DNA of 13,846 bases from Acidimicrobiaceae bacterium (GCA_003151555.1 PLXU01000091.1:4086-17931), one strand, 5' to 3'. Positions 1 to 7,805 are shown, counted from the stretch's first letter. Translations and numbers: made by a program. The notes: generated by a model from the sequence alone, not told the origin.

Positions 1-2504
1 GAGTAGCCGGTGCCGAAGTCATCCAGGGCGAAGCTCACGCCCAGCTGCGTCAGGTCCTCCATGACGCTCAAGGTCTCGGCGACGTAGAGCAGGGTCACGC
101 TCTCGGTGATCTCGATGATCAATCGCTCGGGGGCCAGTTGGCTGGCGCGCAACTCGGTTTCGACCAACTTGACCAGGTTCGGGTCGCGGAACTGATGAGC
201 CGAAAGGTTGACCGTCACGTACGCGCCGGCGCCGTGGGCGTCGCTCGGCCAGCTGCTGGCCGTCTTCAACGACTCGTGCAGGGCGAAGACGCCCAATTCC
301 AGGATGAGATCGCTCTGCTCGGCCAAGGGGATGAACACCGCCGGGGGCACGGCACCGCGTTCGGGGTGTTGCCAGCGCATCAACGCTTCGAAACCAACCA
401 CCCCGTTGGTCGCGAGGTCGATGATCGGCTGGTAGTGCATCGAGATTTCGCCGGCGCCCAATGCCTGGCGCAGATCGTTGAGCAGCGCGAATCGGTTGAC
501 TGCCTGCTCGTGCATGTTGGGGGTGAAGACCACGTGGTGGCCCTTGCCCGCGCGCTTGGCTTCGTAGAGCGCGAGGTCGGCCTCGTGGACAATCTCGTTG
601 TAGCCCGAGCTCGATTCGTCCCAGACCACGATGCCGACGCTGGCGCGCTGTTCAATGTGCACGCCGTCGATCACGAAGGGCTCCAGCAACGCGCCCAACA
701 AACGCACGGCAACCTGCTCGGCCTCCAGCTCGGCGCTGACGCTCTCGGCCAGGTACAAGAACTCGTCGCCGCCGAAACGGCAGATTGTGTCGGTCGCGCG
801 CGTGACCTCTTCGAGACGGCGCGCCACCGCGATGAGCAAGCGGTCGCCCACCAGGTGACCGAAGGTGTCGTTGACGCCCTTGAAGTCGTCGAGGTCGACC
901 AGCAGGACCGCGCCCTTACCCCCGAGGCGGTCCAGTCGGCGATGCGCCTGGGTGAGGCGATCTTCAAAGAGCGCGCGATTGGCGAGCCCGGTCAGCGGAT
1001 CGTGCAACGCCTGGTGCGAGAGCTGGTCGGTCAGCAACCTTTCTTCGGTTATGTCGCGTTGCGAGACCACGAAGTGCAGCACCTGACCCGCGGCGTCGAG
1101 GACCGGCGACTTCGAGACCTCGACGAATATGACCCGTCCGTCCTTGCGCACGTAGCGCTTGACGTAGACCACCTTTTCGACCTCACCAGCGTCTAAGCGT
1201 CGTTGGTTGGCCTTCATGATGCCGAGGTCCTCGGGATAGGTGTAGGCCGAGGTATCGAATCCGATCAACTCTTCCTTGTTGCGTCCCACCATGGCGCAGA
1301 ACGCGTCGTTGGCCGACGTCAAGCGATTGTTGAGGTCGCTCGTGAGCATGGGCGACATGTTGTTCTCGAAGGCGGTGCGAAAGCGCTCTTCGGCTTCGGC
1401 GCGGGCTCGCTCGGTCGCGCGCAGCGCGTTGATGGCGGCGGTCGTCTCGGCCAGGGCCACCTCGGTCAATTGCACTGATTGCACGTGGCTGATGCCGAAC
1501 TCGGCCTCGCGCACAATCTCTTCGAGACCGGTCACCGTCACGTCGTCGAAATTGAACAGGTTGCGGTGATAGACGTTGAGGGTAGCGCCGCGCTCGCCGT
1601 AGGCGAAGGGAATGCAGGCCAGTGATCCCAGTCCGTACTTTGCCGCGCGCAGCTTGAACTGTTCGGACCAACCGTGCTGGACGAGGTCGTTGACGACCTG
1701 GGTCTCGCCCGTACGCAGCGCAATGGCCGGCGGACCCTTGCCGCTGGCCTGGGAGCCCCACCAACCTTCATTCGATTCGTAGAGGTAATCGGTGGCCCCG
1801 GCCGCGCACGCGACCAAGACGCCCCCTTCCTCTCCTCCGTCTTCACCATCCGAGATGGAGGCAATCCAAGCCAGCGCGTAGTTGCCGTGCTCGACCAGCA
1901 CGTGGCAGAGCTGCTGAAAGCAACTGGCCTGGTCGTGCGCGAACATCATGATGCGGTTCACTTCCGTGATCAACTTCAACGAACGGTCTCGCTTGAGCTG
2001 GTTGGTGATCTCGATGAAGGAGGAGATCACCCCAAAAGCGCCGTCGCCTAACGGCACCCGAAAGGTCGTGGTCGACACCCAGCGTCGAGACTGCCATTGA
2101 TTGTTGGTGCCCAGGATCACGTTGGCGCACGTCTGGCCGGTGCGCAACGTGATGTTGGCCGGCTGTTCCGGGGCTAAAAATATCGATCCGTCCTCGCGCA
2201 GGCAGTCCCAACCGGGGCTACCCGCGCCGCGGGCCACCAGTTCGGCGCGCGAGGATCCCAGTAGGTCCTCGGCCACTTCGTTGCAATCCAGCAGACGGCC
2301 TTCGCTGTCTTGCAAGATGACGCCAGCGGACACTGTCTGGAGAAACTGACCGGAGCCAATGAGCGAGTTGAGCAGACCCGGCGTATCGCTCTCGCTCTCT
2401 GGCGTCTTCGTCATCGGATCCCCCGACGCCGATCGTAAATCGACCTTAGGGGTGTCTTGCCCCGTGGGCATTCCCTTGGAAATGCGACTAATCAGGTCAT
2501 CCAT
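1..2504 (-). CDS. PAS-GAF-PAS-GGDEF-EAL cyclic-di-GMP signalling protein (C-terminus cut by window edge)
   Basis: Cytoplasmic sensor enzyme predicted to make and/or degrade cyclic di-GMP. Reading from the ATG at 2504, 834 codons stay open to the window edge, so the end of the EAL domain is missing. Order: PAS (about 45-170), GAF (about 175-345), a short helical linker, second PAS (about 372-487), GGDEF (about 495-660), EAL (about 670 onward). The GGDEF signature is intact at 578-582. An inhibitory-site RxxD (RATD, 569-572) lies five residues before it. The EAL signature is intact at 706-708, with N766 (NLS), E798 (EITES) and D828-D829 (DDFGTGYS) also present. Both catalytic halves therefore look functional; which dominates cannot be read from sequence. 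No membrane segment or signal peptide is seen. The start is supported by GGAGAG about 10 nt upstream; an in-frame GTG at 2522 is an alternative. The PAS-GAF half resembles that of the HD-GYP protein at 6274. The gene lies 93 nt downstream of the glycan operon on the same strand. Confidence 0.93.
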   Translation of the reverse strand, partial: MDDLISRISKGMPTGQDTPKVDLRSASGDPMTKTPESESDTPGLLNSLIGSGQFLQTVSAGVILQDSEGRLLDCNEVAEDLLGSSRAELVARGAGSPGWDCLREDGSIFLAPEQPANITLRTGQTCANVILGTNNQWQSRRWVSTTTFRVPLGDGAFGVISSFIEITNQLKRDRSLKLITEVNRIMMFAHDQASCFQQLCHVLVEHGNYALAWIASISDGEDGGEEGGVLVACAAGATDYLYESNEGWWGSQASGKGPPAIALRTGETQVVNDLVQHGWSEQFKLRAAKYGLGSLACIPFAYGERGATLNVYHRNLFNFDDVTVTGLEEIVREAEFGISHVQSVQLTEVALAETTAAINALRATERARAEAEERFRTAFENNMSPMLTSDLNNRLTSANDAFCAMVGRNKEELIGFDTSAYTYPEDLGIMKANQRRLDAGEVEKVVYVKRYVRKDGRVIFVEVSKSPVLDAAGQVLHFVVSQRDITEERLLTDQLSHQALHDPLTGLANRALFEDRLTQAHRRLDRLGGKGAVLLVDLDDFKGVNDTFGHLVGDRLLIAVARRLEEVTRATDTICRFGGDEFLYLAESVSAELEAEQVAVRLLGALLEPFVIDGVHIEQRASVGIVVWDESSSGYNEIVHEADLALYEAKRAGKGHHVVFTPNMHEQAVNRFALLNDLRQALGAGEISMHYQPIIDLATNGVVGFEALMRWQHPERGAVPPAVFIPLAEQSDLILELGVFALHESLKTASSWPSDAHGAGAYVTVNLSAHQFRDPNLVKLVETELRASQLAPERLIIEITESVTLLYVAETLSVMEDLTQLGVSFALDDFGTGY

Positions 2505-2557
2505 TAGCGGGGATCTCTCCACCAGTCTTTGAGCAATACCCGTCGTTCGCCGACGTG

Positions 2558-2580
2558 AAAAAAGGCTAGTCTCCGACCTT
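2558..2580 (-). terminator. Weak hairpin plus T-run after the glycan operon
   Basis: Reading the minus strand just past the TAA at 2598, AAGGT pairs with GCCTT (five pairs, one a wobble) around a 9-nt loop, followed directly by a run of T (TTTTTT counting the stem end). This fits a weak intrinsic terminator between the glycan operon and the GGDEF-EAL gene. The stem is short, so read-through is plausible. The 93-nt gap 2505-2597 otherwise holds the Shine-Dalgarno of the downstream gene and no promoter I can defend. Confidence 0.3.
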
Positions 2581-2597
2581 CACAACGTCGCCACAAC

Positions 2598-3656
2598 TTA
2601 CGTCCAATTAGGTCCGCCCGCTTCGTCGTACGACAGCGTCGTCGCGAGCATCTTCACGTCGTCGAACAACGTCTGCGCGGCCACGATGTTGGATTCGGCC
2701 CCGGAGTGGTCGTTCAGTATCGCATGGTCGATGCCGTCTGCCACGCGGCCCTTGACCCGGTCGTAGACCGGCTGGCCCGCGGGATTGCGTCCGTTGAACC
2801 ACTCGCGCGCTTCGCCGGCGAGCATTCCATACTTTTTGTCCTCACTCGTGCGGGCCAGACGCAGCATTGCTGCGCAGGAGACGGCGACGTCGAAAGGATT
2901 AGTCAGCGCACGCTCGAATCCCGAGTGGATCAACTCGATGAAGACTTTGTCGGCGCTGCGTCGCGCCACCTCGAGCAACTCCGGTCGCTCCAAGTAGACG
3001 CTGGCGTCGCAGAGCGCGGACTCTTGGTAGTGGGCCCACAGGTGGGGCTGCCCGTTCTCCCACGAGGAGTTCATGAGTACACCGTCCAGTGAACACTCGA
3101 TCAACTCATCGCACCACGACGACAAGAGGGGGCGCAGGTCACCGCGATCGCCGCCCTTCATCATCGCCAGCCCGGCCAGGATGTGCAGGCTGCGCACGTC
3201 CGCGGCGACCGGCTTGTCGACGAGGTGAATCAGGCCCTTCTCGAGGGCCACCGCAATACGCGGATCGTCGAACACGTGCGAGGCCTTGGCTAAGGACAGC
3301 ATCGCCCGGGCCTGCCAGAAATCGCCACCGGCCACGGAGGTGCGACCAACGAGGTTGGGCGCGCCCGACCAGTCACGAATGAAATTGACCCAGCGGCCGT
3401 CGCCGTCCTGCATGGCCAGCACAAAGTCGAGCAGTCCCTCGCACCACGAGCGCGTCCAGGGAAGCTTCGTGGCCTGGAACAACCCGCAGTACAGCTCGAG
3501 GGCGCGCGCGGTGTCGTCCACGCAGGCCACCCCCTCGAAGCCGGCCTCGCGCGCGACCATCGTGTCGTCGTCGGCACTGGCGTAAATCGCGACCGCCCAC
3601 GCCTTGGGTGACATTGAGGGAACGGCGTGCCCCAGGCGGGCGATCTGTCTCAGCAC
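2598..3656 (-). CDS. (Alpha/alpha)6-barrel-like glycan enzyme, partner of the GT4-GH130 protein
   Basis: 352 residues, no signal peptide or membrane segment. The sequence resembles a group of poorly characterised cytoplasmic proteins with an (alpha/alpha)6-barrel glycosidase-like fold, found beside GT4 glycosyltransferases. The best marker is C45-V-D-D-T-A-R51, which matches the C-x-DD-x-AR-A pattern of that group, followed by an aromatic/glycine segment (DGDGRWVNFIRDW, about 83-95) and helical repeats with W, H and DD clusters. I infer a role in trimming, epimerising or transferring part of the glycan made by its neighbour, but no reaction can be assigned. The start is GTG at 3656, overlapping the upstream stop by 7 nt with no Shine-Dalgarno of its own, so translation is probably coupled. 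The TAA is at 2598. The fold assignment is from recollected family resemblance and is moderately certain; that the gene is real is nearly certain. Confidence 0.85.
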   Translation of the reverse strand: MLRQIARLGHAVPSMSPKAWAVAIYASADDDTMVAREAGFEGVACVDDTARALELYCGLFQATKLPWTRSWCEGLLDFVLAMQDGDGRWVNFIRDWSGAPNLVGRTSVAGGDFWQARAMLSLAKASHVFDDPRIAVALEKGLIHLVDKPVAADVRSLHILAGLAMMKGGDRGDLRPLLSSWCDELIECSLDGVLMNSSWENGQPHLWAHYQESALCDASVYLERPELLEVARRSADKVFIELIHSGFERALTNPFDVAVSCAAMLRLARTSEDKKYGMLAGEAREWFNGRNPAGQPVYDRVKGRVADGIDHAILNDHSGAESNIVAAQTLFDDVKMLATTLSYDEAGGPNWT

Positions 3657-6058
3657 GCGTGCAGTTGGTCCAGAATGTCGTCGACGTGAAAGTCGGCGGC
3701 GGCCATGGAACTGCCCGCCGCGCCGTAGTAGACGCGGATTGAATCGGTGTCGTCGTCAATGGCCACGTGACCGCACGAAAAGACGTCGTTCTTGGTCAGG
3801 CCCGTCGTCTCGTAGGAGTCGGTGGGCACCAGGATTGGCTCGGACGAACGGGCAATCACCGTGGAGGGATCGTCGGCGTCGAGCAGCATCCCGCCCAGCG
3901 AATACTGCGAGTCGCGATTGACGCCGTGATAGATCTCCAGCCACCCGCCGGGTACGCGGATGGGAACGCAGCTGGCGCCGATGCGCAGTTCGTCCCATAG
4001 TCCGGGCCGGGGCCTCGCCACCGGTCGGTGGTCGCCCCAACTGACCAGGTCGTCCGAGAAGGCAATCCACATGCCCACCGTGCGGCCGAACGACTGGGGC
4101 ATTGGCCGCGTCAGGGCGGCGTAGCGTCCGCCGATCTGTTCGGGAAAGAGGGCCACGTCCTTGTGATCGGGCAGGAACATGACTCCCTTGTGTTGGAACG
4201 ACGTGAAGTCGTCGGTCGTCAACCGGCTGGTGGTGATGCCGATGCGACCGACCGACACGTAGGTGATCTGCCAGACCCCGTCGATGAACGTGGCCCGCGG
4301 ATCCTCGCAGCCGTACTCGTCGAAGTGATTCTCCGGCAGCACCGAGGGCAACTTGTCCACGTCGAAGTGCAGTCCGTCGCGGCTGCGCGCGACTCGTAGG
4401 TGCGACATCTCAGTCAAGAAGTCGTTGAAGTCGTCGGTCGCGGCGCTGAAGCCGCCCGTGGGGTGGTGAAAACGGATTCGCCGCGGGTCACTGAGGTCCA
4501 GTCCGTTGAGCGCCCGCGGCAGGTAGACGTCGACGACGCGCGAGGGATGGCTCGACATGTCGAAGTAGGCGAAGGAGACGAGGTCCTCGCTGCGATATCC
4601 CTCGCCCAATTGCTGCACGCGCGGGTCCGACACGGTGAGGTCTAAGGTCAACGCGTCTTCGGGCGGGTCCCGTCCCGTGAGTGGCCGCTCACTCACGCGC
4701 AGCAGCAAAATGACCTCCTCGCCCACCTGGGCGGCCGCGGCGTTGGTCACCGAAATCACTTCCATCCCGGAACGAGAGGGCGTGACGTCATCGACGGTGA
4801 TGATGGGATTGTTGAGCGCGCGTCGTCCCAGGTCCGAGGAACGCTTGCGCTCGCCGCCCTTCTGGCTACGATTGCGCTCCTTGTAGTCGGCCACCATCTC
4901 GGAGGCGATCGCCAGGAAAGCCTTGCCCACGCGGGGCCAGGTCGCTTCGCGAGCGTAGGCGAAGGTGGACTGCTCCATCTTTTGCTTGACCTTCGGGTCG
5001 CCCAGGATCGCGTTGACGGCGTGGGCCAGCTGCGTCGAATCGCGAAAGTCCACCAACGTGCCGCGCCCGGCGTCCAGGGCTTCGACGGCGTGCAAGTACT
5101 TCGTCGAGACAATCGCCTTGCCGGCGCCCAGCGCGTAGGAGAGGGTGCCGCTGGTGATCTGGTTGGGATCCAGGTAGGGCGTGACGTAGACGTCGGACGC
5201 CAGCAGCAGCTCAATGATGTCGTGCTGGGTCATGTACTGGTCAATGAAGGCCACGTGATCGCTCATGCCCAGCGACTTGGTCAGGGCCACCAAGCTGTTT
5301 CGATAGTCCTCGCCCTGGTCGCGCAGCAGGTCAGGGTGCGAGCGCCCGGCGATGAGGTAGAGCGCGTCGGTGTGCTCGGCGACGATCTCGGGCATGGCCT
5401 CGATCATGTATTCCAGGCCCTTGCGCGGGTCGACCAGGCCGAACGTGGAGATCAGGCTTCGACCCTTCACGCCCATCTTGGCCTTGAAGGTGGCGCGACC
5501 GTGGGGCACGATCGTGGGCGTGCCGTGGGGTATCACCCGCGGCGGCACCAAGATTCCGTAGTCGCTCTTGAGCAGGGTGACCGCCGTCTCGGCCATGACA
5601 ATGAGTTCGTCACTCAGTTCGCTGATGGCGCGGACGGTCTTGCGAATCGAAGCGTTGGGCTGGGGCAGCACGGTGTGCAGCGTGGTCACCACGGGCTTGC
5701 GCAACTCCTGGAGGAACACCGACAGGTGGTCCTCGTAGATGCTGTCGGTCGGCTGACCATCCTTGTCGACCTGGGGGCGCCAGACTCCGTAGAGGCCGAA
5801 CTCGTGCTGGACGTTCACGCAGTCGGCGTTGGACAGGTTGATCGATCGCGCGGCGGCGCGGTAGCTGTCGGGGTCGCCCTGGTGGATGCGCCAGCGCACG
5901 TCGGACTTGTAGGCGCGCAACACCCCGGGTTCCTCTATGGCGGCGATACGGCAGGTGGTCGAGGGATCGGCGGCGCGCACCGCGGCGATCAAGTCACCGC
6001 TGAACGTGGCGATACCGCATCGACGTGGTACCGCTGAGGAGACGAATGCTATGCGAAT
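3650..6058 (-). CDS. Fused GT4 glycosyltransferase and GH130 glycoside phosphorylase/hydrolase, probable ATT start
   Basis: About 802 residues if begun at the ATT at 6058, or 780 from the TTG at 5992. Residues 1-395 form a GT4 transferase: N-terminal strand with RRCGIATFSGDL, QHEFGLYG (about 84-91), TLHTVLPQPN (about 126-135), FGLVDPRKGLEY nucleotide-sugar motif (about 206-217), and QITSGTLSYALGAGKAIVST in place of the usual E-x7-E loop, as in its subfamily. A basic linker (about 395-420) leads to a short beta-rich stretch and then a GH130 domain: EDPR (585-588, containing the usual acid Asp), KDVALFPE (633-640), TRP (650-652), YHG (710-712) and a C-terminal CGHVA...VYYGAA segment. GH130 enzymes phosphorolyse or hydrolyse beta-mannosides. 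The donor, acceptor and glycan here are unknown. The ATT start is chosen because conserved N-terminal residues precede the TTG and no ATG, GTG or TTG occurs between them and the stop at 6068-6070. First gene of the operon. Confidence 0.88.
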   Translation of the reverse strand: MRIAFVSSAVPRRCGIATFSGDLIAAVRAADPSTTCRIAAIEEPGVLRAYKSDVRWRIHQGDPDSYRAAARSINLSNADCVNVQHEFGLYGVWRPQVDKDGQPTDSIYEDHLSVFLQELRKPVVTTLHTVLPQPNASIRKTVRAISELSDELIVMAETAVTLLKSDYGILVPPRVIPHGTPTIVPHGRATFKAKMGVKGRSLISTFGLVDPRKGLEYMIEAMPEIVAEHTDALYLIAGRSHPDLLRDQGEDYRNSLVALTKSLGMSDHVAFIDQYMTQHDIIELLLASDVYVTPYLDPNQITSGTLSYALGAGKAIVSTKYLHAVEALDAGRGTLVDFRDSTQLAHAVNAILGDPKVKQKMEQSTFAYAREATWPRVGKAFLAIASEMVADYKERNRSQKGGERKRSSDLGRRALNNPIITVDDVTPSRSGMEVISVTNAAAAQVGEEVILLLRVSERPLTGRDPPEDALTLDLTVSDPRVQQLGEGYRSEDLVSFAYFDMSSHPSRVVDVYLPRALNGLDLSDPRRIRFHHPTGGFSAATDDFNDFLTEMSHLRVARSRDGLHFDVDKLPSVLPENHFDEYGCEDPRATFIDGVWQITYVSVGRIGITTSRLTTDDFTSFQHKGVMFLPDHKDVALFPEQIGGRYAALTRPMPQSFGRTVGMWIAFSDDLVSWGDHRPVARPRPGLWDELRIGASCVPIRVPGGWLEIYHGVNRDSQYSLGGMLLDADDPSTVIARSSEPILVPTDSYETTGLTKNDVFSCGHVAIDDDTDSIRVYYGAAGSSMAAADFHVDDILDQLHAC

Positions 6059-6064
6059 ATTCTC

Positions 6065-6070
6065 AACCTA
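6065..6070 (-). promoter_or_regulatory. Putative -10 element (TAGGTT) of the glycan operon, leaderless spacing
   Basis: On the minus strand TAGGTT occupies exactly -12 to -7 relative to the proposed ATT initiation codon at 6058, the spacing expected if transcription starts at the first base of the codon. The hexamer also contains the TAG that closes the frame upstream. No good -35 is seen at 17 nt. Two other genes in the window show the same TAnnnT placement. Confidence 0.45.
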
Positions 6071-6090
6071 ACCGTTGCGGCGCTCGGTCC

Positions 6091-6118
6091 GCCAAAGTGA
6101 TGACATCGCTTACTTGGC
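6091..6118. repeat. Imperfect inverted repeat in the divergent promoter region
   Basis: The left arm GCCAA-AGTGATG and right arm CATCGCT-TAC-TTGGC are inverted copies: the outer 5 bp match perfectly, the inner 7 bp differ at one position, and the right arm has a 3-nt bulge. The repeat covers -33 to -60 relative to the proposed start of the glycan operon, so it could be an operator overlapping the -35 zone. The rest of 6059-6273 holds a direct repeat CTTGGCGC (6113-6120 and 6137-6144), a weak -10-like TAGGAT for the plus gene (6220-6225) and its Shine-Dalgarno. Confidence 0.35.
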
Positions 6119-6144
6119 GCCATCACGCCACCCACTCTTGGCGC
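6113..6144. repeat. Direct repeat CTTGGCGC, two copies 24 nt apart
   Basis: Identical 8-mers start at 6113 and 6137. The first extends into the perfect palindrome TGGCGCCA (6115-6122). They lie between the divergent starts of the glycan operon and the HD-GYP gene. A regulator binding pair is possible, but an 8-mer repeat in GC-rich DNA is weak evidence. Confidence 0.25.
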
Positions 6145-6273
6145 AAAATCCCGCGATTGTCACGCTCGGCGCGCTCGACAAAGGCTCGCCGGCTACCACG
6201 AAGGGCTCGCCGCGAGACTTAGGATGAACTGGGCAAGCCATCGAGTTCGCACCACGTGCGAAGGAAGCCGTGA

Positions 6274-7800
6274 ATGAAGACAGACAAGTCAAAGTTCGAC
6301 CCCCAGCACGATCTGCTCCCCCTGGTCTACTCCAGCCGATTCCTCGACACGTTTGGTTTCGCGCTCCTGCTGCGCGACGAACAAGGTGTGATCATCGATT
6401 CGAACCTCGCCGCTCAAGAGCTGCTTAATCTCTCGTCCGCCAACCTCAAGGGACAGAGTCCGTTCGACTCGCGATGGAGTCCCGTACGCGACGACGGTTC
6501 GTCCTTCCCCCTGTTAGAACAGCCCAGCCTGGCGACGATCAAAACCGGCCAACCAATCAACGACGTGCTTATCGGAATCGACACAGCCAGCAGAGCCCGC
6601 AAGTGGCTCTCGGTCAGCACCTTTCCAATTTTCCAAGACGGCCAATTGCGCGGCGAGGTCTGCTCACTCTCCGACGTCACCATTCGACGTCAGGAGCAAC
6701 AGGTAATTCGATTGGTCAATGAAATGAACAAGTTGGTGATGCAGGCCGACGACGAGGACGACTTCCTCGATCAAGTATCAAACTTGCTGGTCGAGGTGGG
6801 CGGCTACACCCTCGTGGCCTTCGTGCTGGGAGCCGACGAAGAGCACGAGGAGATGATCAGCGTGCACATGGCCGGCCTCACTGAGTACGTGCACGAGGAG
6901 ACCTTCGCGCACATGGGACCGCGCGCCGTGGGCCAGGGGCCCGTCGCCACGGCCTTCCGCACGAGGGTGACCCAAATTGCCAACGACCTGTCCACTCACG
7001 CATATTTCGAAACGGCGTGGCGCCAACGGGCCGCCCAGTACGGAATTGCGTCGGTGATCGCCATCCCCATCATGCTCGGACGCCGCAGGACCGTGCTCAC
7101 GATCTACGGACACCGTCCCTACGTCTTTGACGAATCGACGGTGAGCGGGTTAGAAAGCATCGCCCGCGAGGCTGAGTTTGGGGCCAACCATGTTCGATCG
7201 ATCAAGCAGTTAGAGCAGGCCCTCGACGGCACGCTGGCCGCCATCGCGCGCATCATCGAAACGAAGGATCCCTTCACTTCCGGCCACCACGTGCACGTCG
7301 GATCGCTCGCCGCCGCCATCGCGACCGACCTCGGTCTCGACGAGAAGACGATCAAGCTGATACACCAGAGCGGCGCGGTGCACGACGTCGGGAGGATTGA
7401 AGTGCCCTCCGAAATCCTCGCCTTTCCCGGCGCGCTCACGAGCGAACAGTTCGACATCGTCAAGAAACACACCACCGTCGGTGCCGACGTCCTCTCACGG
7501 GCGTCGCTGCCCTGGCCGCTGGCCGAGATTGCCCTGCAGCACCACGAGCGACTGGACGGTTCGGGCTACCCCTCGGGCCTGCTCGGCGACGAGATCATCA
7601 TGCCCGCGCGAATAGTGGCCGTCGCCGACGTCGTCGAGGCCATGACCCAGCCCCGGCCCTGGCGCCCGGCACTCGGCATCGAAGCGGCGCTGGCCGAAAT
7701 CACGGCCGGGTCCGGCTCGAAGTACGACGCCCGCGTGGTGAGCAGCTGCGTCGCGGTGATCAACGCCGGCTTCACCTTCGAGGCGGCCCACGAACGCTAG
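6274..7800 (+). CDS. PAS-GAF-HD-GYP cyclic-di-GMP phosphodiesterase-like protein
   Basis: 508 residues, cytoplasmic, no membrane segment. PAS about 15-135, GAF about 143-300, helical linker about 300-320, HD-GYP about 320-505. The output domain shows GHHVH (337-341), H370-D371-V-G-R374, HHERLDGSGYP (423-433, with GYP at 431-433) and a late AVADVVEAM helix, so it is predicted to hydrolyse c-di-GMP to pGpG/GMP using a bound metal centre. The usual HDxGK lysine is arginine here; the metal-binding H and D residues remain. The start ATG is supported by AAGGA about 8 nt upstream. The PAS-GAF half is related to that of the GGDEF-EAL protein at 1-2504, for example LESIAREAEFGANHV (293-307) against LEEIVREAEFGISHV. 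The gene diverges from the glycan operon and ends 5 nt from the convergent methyltransferase. Confidence 0.93.
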   Translation: MKTDKSKFDPQHDLLPLVYSSRFLDTFGFALLLRDEQGVIIDSNLAAQELLNLSSANLKGQSPFDSRWSPVRDDGSSFPLLEQPSLATIKTGQPINDVLIGIDTASRARKWLSVSTFPIFQDGQLRGEVCSLSDVTIRRQEQQVIRLVNEMNKLVMQADDEDDFLDQVSNLLVEVGGYTLVAFVLGADEEHEEMISVHMAGLTEYVHEETFAHMGPRAVGQGPVATAFRTRVTQIANDLSTHAYFETAWRQRAAQYGIASVIAIPIMLGRRRTVLTIYGHRPYVFDESTVSGLESIAREAEFGANHVRSIKQLEQALDGTLAAIARIIETKDPFTSGHHVHVGSLAAAIATDLGLDEKTIKLIHQSGAVHDVGRIEVPSEILAFPGALTSEQFDIVKKHTTVGADVLSRASLPWPLAEIALQHHERLDGSGYPSGLLGDEIIMPARIVAVADVVEAMTQPRPWRPALGIEAALAEITAGSGSKYDARVVSSCVAVINAGFTFEAAHER

Positions 7801-7805
7801 GACAC

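Noticed and set aside
138..1196. 352-codon plus-strand open frame opposite the GGDEF-EAL gene
   Set aside because: It is the complement of a strongly motif-bearing minus-strand frame (GGDEF, EAL, ITES, DDFGTG); the plus product shows no recognisable domain and its length reflects GC-rich codon bias.
5990..5992. TTG as the start of the GT4-GH130 protein
   Set aside because: It would drop the conserved RIAFVSSAVPRRCGIATFSG segment that is encoded in frame immediately upstream.
4982..6037. 351-codon plus-strand open frame opposite the GT4 domain
   Set aside because: The minus strand encodes conserved glycosyltransferase motifs throughout; the plus product is Gly/Val/Asp-rich with no family resemblance.
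6180..6210. GGCTCGCCG repeat (around 6183 and 6204) as a regulatory site
   Set aside because: A 9-nt repeat made of common GC-rich words, with no symmetry or fixed relation to a promoter.
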